Source of the DNA: Artemia franciscana
Taxonomy: Eukaryota; Arthropoda; Branchiopoda; Anostraca; Artemiidae
Length of the DNA stretch: 64,000 bases
Assembly: GCF_032884065.1 (NCBI RefSeq)
Contig: NC_088864.1
Span: forward strand, 21,752,994-21,816,993
Reading direction: 5' to 3'
The translations under genes were made by a program, and so were the position numbers. This document shows positions 56,957 through 64,000 of this stretch, in pieces; position 1 is the stretch's first letter; each line of letters opens with the position of its first letter. The notes under the pieces were generated by a model. The model was not told the origin of the DNA, did not search any database, and saw only the letters and a list, made by a program, of their open reading frames with translations.

Positions 56957-57124
56957 TTATTTTTCAGTGTTTGGTCTCGACTCTATCCATTCTTTGACAC
57001 CAGGTAGGTTTGCCATCCTTTCCTTATATGCCTTTGCATTTGGTGCTGTTTCAAACAGTTTTTCACCAAACTTCCCGTGTAGCTCGTCAAGAAATGCAAA
57101 AACCACAAAATCAATCCAAGATAT
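56957..57124 (-). CDS. GST2 coding exon 4 (C-terminal, stop)
   Basis: Acceptor cttcttttcag before 57124, TAA at 56957-56959. It encodes 'ISWIDFVVFAFLDELHGKFG', 'EKLFETAPNAKAYKERMANL' and 'PGVKEWIESRPNTEK', collinear with GST1 exon 4 with about nine substitutions. Confidence 0.95.
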   Translation of the reverse strand: MSWIDFVVFAFLDELHGKFGEKLFETAPNAKAYKERMANLPGVKEWIESRPNTEK

Positions 57125-57483
57125 CTGAAAAGAAGAAGGACCAACAAAAATAAGTGCATAAATAGTTTTAATCGCACTTTGTTTGTTCGATTTAAACAGG
57201 ATTAATTTAAAAAACGTTTAAAAAAATTAAAAGAAAACTAAATAGCCAAATAAAAATTTAAGACGGGCAGAAGTTAAGTAGTAAAATTCAGACTTAAAAC
57301 AAACAGAAATTAGTATCAATAGGTAAATAAAACCCAAAAGAAGTAGAAATCAGAATGAAGAATCATATTTAACGTAGAGATAACATATACTAGTTTAGAT
57401 GAATAAATGAATCTTTAAGCAAACAGAAATTACAAGGAACTAGAGAAGGGCTACTGACCTCTGAACACTCTAAACTACTACTA

Positions 57484-57744
57484 CTAATAATAATAATAAC
57501 TCACTGCAGTTTCAAGCCGCCTGAGGCCAACACAGCTACGCACGCTCCTCTTCCAACCTAATCTATCCAAGGCCTCCCTCTGCCTCCCAAGGGTTCTCAT
57601 TTCTTTTAAATCTTTACTTATGACATCCTCCCAACCCAGACGAGGACGACCTGCTTTCCGTGTAGCCCCAGACGGTTGGCCAAAAAGGACAATTTTCGGC
57701 AATCTCTCATCTTTCATCCGCAGAACGTGGCATAGCCATCTCAA
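57484..57744 (-). pseudogene. LINE RT C-terminal end with TAA/TAG-repeat tail
   Basis: Encodes 'MRWLCHVLRMKDERLPKIVL', 'FGQPSGATRKAGRPRLGWED' and 'VISKDLKEM', nearly the same as the copy at 715-985, and ends in a (TAT/TAG)n tail ('actactactaataataata' on the plus strand). A 5'-truncated insertion in GST2 intron 3. Confidence 0.8.
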
Positions 57745-57799
57745 TCGTATTTTAATCCACCATTTTACTAATTAATTAAAAAAATCTTTTACATTATGT

Positions 57800-58070
57800 T
57801 TTTACAACTGTTTATTTTTTTAAATGATATTTTCCAAAGCTGTTTATTAAAAAGAGGACGTCATGAATCAACATAAGGTCCTTGAGCTTTATTGAGGTGT
57901 TTATATGGCTTGAAGTTTAAACCTAATATTTTGATATTATATTTTTTTTGCAACAATTTGTTTGTTTAAACGATATTTGCCAAAGCCCTTTACCAAAATA
58001 AGGACGTTATGAATCAATATAAAGTCCTGAAATTTTTATTGAGATGTTTATATGGCCTGAAGTAATATAT
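57800..58070. repeat. Local tandem duplication (~140 bp x 2)
   Basis: 'atattttccaaagctgttta' ... 'ttgaggtgtttatatggctt' is repeated as 'atatttgccaaagcccttta' ... 'ttgagatgtttatatggcct', with diverged intervening text. Confidence 0.8.
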
Positions 58071-60210
58071 CGATACAGTTCATAACCACACCCCTTTCAT
58101 ACAAAACAATCACCCGTGACCAACTTTCGCTGTGGCCTATGACCACTCCCACTCAACGCGGCCGGAGAAAGAAAATAATGCATTGAAAGCATATGGTTTT
58201 TATGCTTAGGTAGCTTTAGAGTATTGTCTCGGATACAGCTCGTAACCTCAACATGTTGGAATATGACGATGTGCCTGGAGTTTACATGTGGTTATTTTTG
58301 TTTGTATTGTCGGACTTATAAACTAAAAACTGTGAGTTTTCATGTGATTTTTTTTTTTTTTTTTGCGCCTGAAATTTTCGTGAAGTTTTGTTTCAAACTT
58401 AAGCTTGCTTTAATTCTTATGCTAACTACAGTTGTTTTCTGCCGTCATAACAAAAATTGTTAGCCAGAAGCTTTGCTAGTTATTGTATTTCTCGTAGAAA
58501 ACGAAAATTATTGGCTAACAATGTTAGAAAATTCTTCCACCAAATCCTGTGGAGAAAATTATTGACAAATTTGAAGAATAATATTCAAAAACTGATTAAC
58601 AGCTAAGCAGGAGGACTAGTTTCTACAGGAGAGACACGGAGGCTAGATTATTAGGCTATGTGAAATCTTTTTCCAAGTTTGAATTTTTAAATGTCCTGCC
58701 CAATCAATATGTTTTTGAGATGTCAATATGGCTCGGCGGTTTAAAATAAAGTTATTACTTAGTTCTGGTAGTTAAAAATTGGAGAGTAGAAAAAAGTCTT
58801 ATATTTACTTGAATTAATAGTCCTGCTGTTTTGAATGTTTTCTTTTGCCCTGACATTAAGCTTGAGGTTTTGGGAGCATGCATCAAACTCTATGCCTTAG
58901 GCGCAAAGTGCTGTTCAACTCAATAAGTTTATCGTGGAAGACAGGTTCAGGTGTTGCGAACATGCTCTTAGAAGATGCCCAAGGACCTTAACCTAAGAGT
59001 GGCTATACCAGGGGCTGAGGTTCGAAACCACATGACTGCAAGGAGTCCCGAAGGGTCTATGTGAGCAATTAAAGATTTTAGAATCAGGTTAAGAAGTGTG
59101 ATATCTTGAGCAGTCGAGTAGTGCAGCAGAATACAGCTCTATCACTAAACTTTGAAAAATGAAGGATGTAAAAGATTAGACCATCGGTCCCAGATTAGAC
59201 CGACATGAAACTGTTAGAAAGCAGAAACCTTAACAGGTGTTGTAGATACAAGTGTTTGCCAGAGTGTTGGTGAATGTTGCTGCTAGCTCATGTCTTCACA
59301 AGTTTTCTACTTGAATTTTAAGTAAGGGTTCTCAATAAAACCTGGTCTTTGATACTCGGGTCAGTGCTCCCTGGGACCTAAAATTGAGGAAGTAGTTAGC
59401 AAGTTTGGAACATAATTGGAGATCGTTGGGACCAATTGAGGATACTTTGGGAGGCAAGGATACAAGAATTTTTCACGATTATATATAATGAAGACACAAA
59501 AAGACATTTTCAAAATGTAGGATGGGGGCTTTTATATTTTGTTTCTGCTAAATGATGTTTTGTCAAGTAATAATATTTTATCAAATCTAGGGACGCAATT
59601 ACGCGCCCCTCTTCTTCCAATTGCTATGAATATTCCGAGGGATGAGACTTCTAGATTTTTCAAATATGGATATTACTTAATTGATTTTCCTGAGCACATA
59701 AATTAGAGGCTAATATCCGAGATTTAAGATTGCTTCAATTTCGTTGGGTAACTAAAATTTACTACTGCTCCAACTTAAGATCCATAGGAGCCCAACCTCC
59801 AGAGGGACAGGGGTAACTCTATTTTAGAAATTATCTACACAATGTGACGCAGGCGAAGCTTGGCGGAACTGTGCCAAGCGTTTGGGGACTGTGCCAAGTG
59901 TTGTGGAAATATGCGGCTCACGTGGCTTTCTGAGATGTGCATGAAGAAGACGGGACGTCAGGATCGCCTGCCAGGAAAGGCAATAAGCTTGTAAAGGCAA
60001 GCGAGGTTAACGTTAACATTAATGCTTAGTGATAATAATTAATGTTAATGATGAATGTTATTGCCTAACAGAATCCTTTTGTCTGAATCTATGTGAAATA
60101 ATTTTCCAGCTTATTATAAACACAAACAACAGGTAAAATAAGAGATAATTTATTATAATTCATTGGAAATCAAACAGCAAATTAATGTTTCGACCCTATA
60201 TCCAAAGGCC
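58071..60210. other. GST2 intron 3, no gene seen
   Basis: No ORF with motifs. A B-box-like GGTTCGAAACC at 59019-59029 has no matching A box or tRNA fold. Confidence 0.5.
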
Positions 60211-60235
60211 GTCCTACATTTTAAAAATGTAGGAC
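60211..60235. repeat. Perfect 12-bp-arm palindrome
   Basis: Arms GTCCTACATTTT and AAAATGTAGGAC around a single A. A weaker inverted pair, 'aaaatacgatctttaaaact' and 'agttttaaagtcgtatttta', continues to about 60350, suggesting a small foldback. Confidence 0.9.
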
Positions 60236-60622
60236 GTCCTATTTTACAATAAAATACGATCTTTAAAACTATTTTTTAAACTGTCTTTGTTGAAGTGAGG
60301 ATTCTGGGATTGTTTGAAAAATTTTTTAGTTTTAAAGTCGTATTTTACTATAAGTTTTTTTATATATGCATATTAATTTGTTTTTTCTTATATGCATATT
60401 AATTTTTTTTTTACCGAGGACGATTCTTGAACATAAGATCAAATATTTGTTAGTGATTTGAGTTTCACTGTCTTACGAAACATTCCTTATTGTTCTGCCT
60501 GTTGTTTGTGTTTATGATGGAAAACCAGTGTGGTTTTCGTCGCTATTTACTAGCTTATTATGTTTTAATTTTTGCATTAGTTTCTAAAGTTGTAAAGTTT
60601 CAAATCTAAGCGAGAGCAATAC

Positions 60623-60765
60623 CTTGTTTCCAATTAAATATTGCCTGTTGTCAGATAGCCTCTTCTCATAAACTGCCATAGCGGGCAGAAGCTTTTCTTG
60701 AAGTACCTGAAGTCCAAGCTCCTTTTTCTTGGTTGGATCTGTCTCTCTGCGAGCTGGCAAAGACG
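60623..60765 (-). CDS. GST2 coding exon 3
   Basis: Acceptor tttgttccag before 60765, donor AAG|gtattg after 60623; 143 nt. It encodes 'SLPARRETDPTKKKELGLQV', 'LQEKLLPAMAVYEKRLSDNR' and 'QYLIGNK'. The first 20 residues are identical to GST1. Confidence 0.95.
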
Positions 60766-61189
60766 CTGGAACAAATTAAAAACCTCAATTATCCCATCTG
60801 TAAAATCAATACTATGGTAGAAAGAGAATCTGAGAAATCCAGAAAGCTCCCTAGCATCATGCAACCAAAAAAGTCACGGCAATCTTCTTCAGTATTTTAG
60901 TTGCGGCACCTTTGCCTGGCTTTTGGAAAAAATCTTTTGATAGTGTTGGGATGTCCAAAAGGTCTCATTCATATTGGCTTTGCTTCAAGCTCTATGGCTA
61001 CCTTTTCTGATTAATTAAAATAAGAAGTTTTTCAAAGAAAAGTAAAATTAACTTAAGATCAACAGAAATAAATTTGTGCAACAATTGAAACTCAATAGGA
61101 CCAAAAATTACTATTTAAAAATAAATCAAACTTAAAACGAATAGAAATTAATCAACGATCATTGTGAGCAAACATACTTGACTTTGACT

Positions 61190-61900
61190 TAACGCTCTTG
61201 CTCAGCACGGTTGCCAGCGTAGAGGAAAGTGGTTGACAATGCCGTCAGTCTTCTCCAAGTAGCCATGTCTAGGGCTAAGGATTGGGCCTCATTCGGTTTG
61301 ATGTTGCGATTGAGCAGTCGTTAGTTTATTGCATCAGCCCATCTAGTGCATGGCCTTCCTCGAAGGCGTTTCCTGTCATTTTCCGAGGGATCGAAGTCTG
61401 AGATGACCCTTATGGGTTACTTAGTGGGAGACGGAGTAGGTGGCCGTACCACCTTAGAGAGCGGGCTTCTAATTGGGTAGAGAGGTTCACCAGCTTGAAG
61501 GTTTTGAGGAGCTCAGTATTGCAGATCTTGTCATACCATTTGAAGCCTTCGACTTGACGCAGGTGTCTAGCCTGAACAGCATCGACCCTTCTTATCTATG
61601 TCTGGGTCATCTGAGGCCATGTCTCAGATGAGTACAGCATGATGCTTGAGACTGTGGCGTTGTAAGTTTGGGCTTTGGTATGGTGGCTAATTTGCGGTTT
61701 GTGGAAGACTGCTCCCAGGAGTCGTCCGAACACAGAGCTTGCCTTGGCTGATCTGGCTGAGATTTTGGTGTCAAGTGTGCCACTGGAGGATATAATTGAT
61801 CCAAGATATGTGAATTGCCTTACCACATCGACAGCTTGGCTGTTAATCACAACAGTTGATAGTAGTGCTTTTGCGGTCTTTTCTATGGGCATGAAGCAAA
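61190..61900 (-). pseudogene. RTE-type LINE RT C-terminal half, decayed
   Basis: Minus strand: 'AVDVVRQFTYLGSIISSSGT', 'LDTKISARSAKASSVFGRLL', 'QISHHTKAQTYNATVSSIML', 'YSSETW', stop, 'RRVDAVQARHLRQVEGFKWY' and 'LEARSLRWYGHLLRLP'. This is the FxYLGS..S..G..D.EI..RI.KA / LYG.ETW / R..R..GHLLR order of RTE-like RTs. Stops after ETWPQMTQT and near the end show decay. It is inserted in GST2 intron 2 in the same direction as the gene. Confidence 0.85.
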
Positions 61901-62039
61901 CATACGACAGATATTAATATAAATGAATACATAAATATTGAAACAAAAAAAAACTTAAAGTTGAATATAAAAATCAAGCTTAAAACGAACAAAAATTACT
62001 ATAAACAAGAGTTTGGAAACTGTCCCCTTCCTTAACTGT

Positions 62040-62790
62040 AAAAGTATAAGCCTGCTGCGTCAGTAGGCTTGTTTCAAACTTCTTCCAGTTCGGGATATCT
62101 TCACTTTTGAGAAAAATAGTACGAGAGAGAGCTCCATCATGACTCTTACATTATTTTAAAAAGAATAAGTGAGATCTTGACGAAAGGGATATAAGACCCT
62201 AAGTTTTTAGTGGCTTTGTCCCATGAAAGACCATTAAATGTGGACATTCTGGTAGATTAGGAATGACTTTTCCGTGGGTAGTGTCACTGAGCAGGATCTT
62301 GGGATTTTTCTAAAAGTAGCAAGTAGCCTCGCCAATAGATGCGATTCGGCAAAGGCTCAAATATATTTATTTGTTCTCTAGAAAATATACAAGGAAATAT
62401 ATAGCCAACATTTCCTGTGAGAACGATTAAGCTTATGAAAATATGCTGGACCGAAGTAGATCAAACTTTTCAGGTTCTCAAAATTTTGCTTTTGATTTCC
62501 TGGAAAAAGAGAAGATTCTCAGGAAGGGTTCAAATAGGGATATTAACCTAAAGATTACTGAATCCATGTCTAGAAGGCTTGTCTTTGATTTCATGTTTCG
62601 ACAGAAAGAACACCAAGTTCAGACAACAAGAACTCTAGCAGTAGCCAGGATCAGGATAGAAAAATTTGGGTAGTTTTTAGTAGAAATATTTTTCTATTTC
62701 AACATCGGTTTAAGAAGTTTGTGTATCCCCTGTCTCCAAACAAGAAAGAGGTCACAAAAGCTGTTTTCCGTAGGACGTAACAATATTCTG
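62040..62790. repeat. GST2 intron 2 segment shared with GST1 intron 2
   Basis: Ordered short matches to 35440-36240 (see that entry). The 76-codon ORF at 62443-62673 lies inside this intronic block and has no GST1 counterpart frame. Confidence 0.6.
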
Positions 62791-63197
62791 AAATTCTAAA
62801 TTCGTTTGAACTTCAAGAGACTTTTCATTATTAACTTTTGCATAATTAATGGGAGAGAAAAGTTGAAAAAACGTGGAGCCTTAAAATAGATTTAATTAAA
62901 GTAACCTTAAAGTAGTAATACTAAAGATTAAATTTTCGAGTTTCGAGAAATTTTGGGAAGTCTAATTGAGGAGATGAAAAACATACAATAGGGGCTGAAC
63001 CTGTTCTTATATTTTAATCTGGATTGCTTCGTAGATACATATACATTGGTATCGAAAATAATTTTTAAGCTCTCGTCATTTCAGCAATATGCCAGTATTG
63101 TCACTTTGCATCACTAAAAAAAAGTGTACAAAGTCAAAGAAACAAGTTAGTACAATATTTTGAAAGAATCTCTACTGTTGAATCTCTACTGGCTTAC

Positions 63198-63365
63198 CAG
63201 TCACTAAGTCGCTAACAGTATCAGCATAAGCGTCTGCAATAGCTGAATCGAATGGATCTTCTGGCTGGAGTCCGTGTGCCTTTGCCAAGTAGCGGATAAT
63301 TGCCAGAGTCTGCGGTAAAAAGCGTCCATTGACTTCCAAAAGTGGGAGGTATCCAGTAGGCGTTT
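63198..63365 (-). CDS. GST2 coding exon 2
   Basis: Acceptor aaattatag before 63365, donor G|gtaagc after 63198; 168 nt. It encodes 'TPTGYLPLLEVNGRFLPQTL', 'AIIRYLAKAHGLQPEDPFDS' and 'AIADAYADTVSDLVT'. It keeps the cis-Pro strand and the Gln-Thr glutathione-site pair seen in GST1. Confidence 0.95.
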
Positions 63366-64000
63366 CTATAATTTATTGTAATCAATTTGACATGCGACAT
63401 ACAGGTATTTGTTAAAGTTAATAAAAATCGTTAATAAATTTGATTAGACATAGGCAGAACCAATAAAAAACACACACAAAAAGCATATTAAAAAGTATTC
63501 AGTTCCCACTCAGCTTCCCATACGCCTATTCAGCCCCAACTTAAAACTCCCCACCCACATAACTACCAACTCTATTGTTCCATATCCAAGTAGCTCTCAA
63601 CTCAACATCTCCCCCATCAAAATCCCATATTACATATCCCCACTCACGTGCCAAAATATTAAATAAATTTCAATGTGCATCAATGCGTAAATTTTTCATT
63701 TTTTAGGCCTGCCGGAATAATTGGAGTGTATGACGTTAAATATATAATGCTCGTAGTACAATATGGAAATCCAAAGGCCAATAAGTGCATGTTTTTAAAC
63801 CTATGTCAAGGTTGTAAGTTTGTTTTAAGTAATTCAATACACATATAAGGCTAAAGTTGCAATGTAAGTATCGCAAACCAAACCGCTTTTTATCATTTTC
63901 ATCTTTGGTTTAATAAATTTTCAAACACTGACATAGGTTTCTGCAAAATCATAAATCAAAATTTACAAATCAATAATCACAATTCACAATTTATATAAAT
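63366..64000. other. Start of GST2 intron 1
   Basis: Includes a C-rich tract (63500-63650) like that at 38390-38600 next to GST1 exon 2, preceded in both by 'gattagacata(c/g)(a/g)cagaacca'. Exon 1 is not in the window. Confidence 0.6.

Larger units (their letters stand above)
56957..64000 (-). other. Sigma-class glutathione S-transferase gene 2 (5' exon outside the window)
   Basis: Three coding exons on the minus strand, 63198-63365, 60623-60765 and 56957-57124, have exactly the same lengths (168, 143, 168 nt), phases and splice sites as exons 2-4 of GST1. They encode 158 residues of a sigma GST. Exon 1, with the catalytic Tyr, should lie beyond 64000, since GST1 intron 1 is 6.7 kb. The proteins are closely similar; differences include Leu63 to Arg, Pro78 to Ala, Cys100 to Ser, 'GLFEK' to 'AVYEK' and the terminal 'PKTEN' to 'PNTEK'. 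No disabling change is seen, so both copies look functional. Confidence 0.9.

Noticed and set aside
59019-59029. B-box-like GGTTCGAAACC, possible tRNA or SINE
   Set aside because: No A box at proper distance and no cloverleaf can be drawn around it.
62443-62673. 76-codon plus-strand ORF
   Set aside because: Inside GST2 intron 2 on the opposite strand, no motif, not conserved in the GST1 intron.

Overview
This is eukaryotic, intron-bearing, AT-rich nuclear DNA. GT-AG exons with matching phases, AATAAA signals, long (TA)n and poly-T tracts and many decayed non-LTR retrotransposons (LINEs) rule out a prokaryote. The clearest genes are sigma-class glutathione S-transferases, a TMA16-type ribosome-biogenesis factor and a torsin-like AAA+ protein. 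The gene content and repeat load suggest an invertebrate, probably an arthropod. A crustacean such as a brine shrimp is my guess from the style of the repeats; I could not test it.

Layout. 1-966 (+): two LINE pieces. 2869-11344 (-): three coding exons of a TMA16 homologue whose last exon(s) lie beyond position 1. Its introns carry a tandem array of ~420-bp units (3.9-5.9 kb) and local duplications. 11.5-12.9 kb (-): a LINE with a broken ORF1 and the start of ORF2, lying 5' of TMA16. 13.2-15.9 kb: an unusual array of near-palindromic AGCCAACTAGTTGGCT-type motifs about every 50 bp, followed by a tandem repeat of roughly 390-470 bp. 16.0-17.4 kb (+) and 20.9-22.2 kb (-): decayed LINE reverse transcriptase copies. 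23936-24943 (+): a single-exon coding region for a membrane-anchored torsin-like AAA+ protein with altered Walker B and sensor-1 positions. 25.4-26.0 kb (-): a second LINE ORF1 relic.

30-64 kb holds two head-to-tail paralogous sigma GST genes on the minus strand. GST1 is complete (four coding exons, 30184-45118, 207 aa). GST2 (56957-63365) has exons 2-4 in the window, and its first exon lies beyond 64000. Matching exon lengths, splice phases, 3'UTR motif, intron sequence and 3' flank show a segmental duplication. Between them is a candidate two-exon gene of unknown function (46663-47747, -), next to a perfect 15-bp-stem GC-rich hairpin. The introns and spacers are dominated by a few repeat families: a hairpin-headed repeat (CAGTTCGTGGTAACGAACTG), the ~420-bp tandem unit ending at a hairpin, a ~1.6-kb element with internal ~290-bp repeats, and foldback elements.

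Functionally, TMA16 acts in 60S ribosome assembly, the GSTs in glutathione conjugation or prostaglandin-type isomerisation, and the torsin-like protein probably at the ER/nuclear envelope. They are unrelated neighbours, not a pathway cluster. Exon boundaries were derived by eye from splice signals, phase continuity and family knowledge; no alignment was run.
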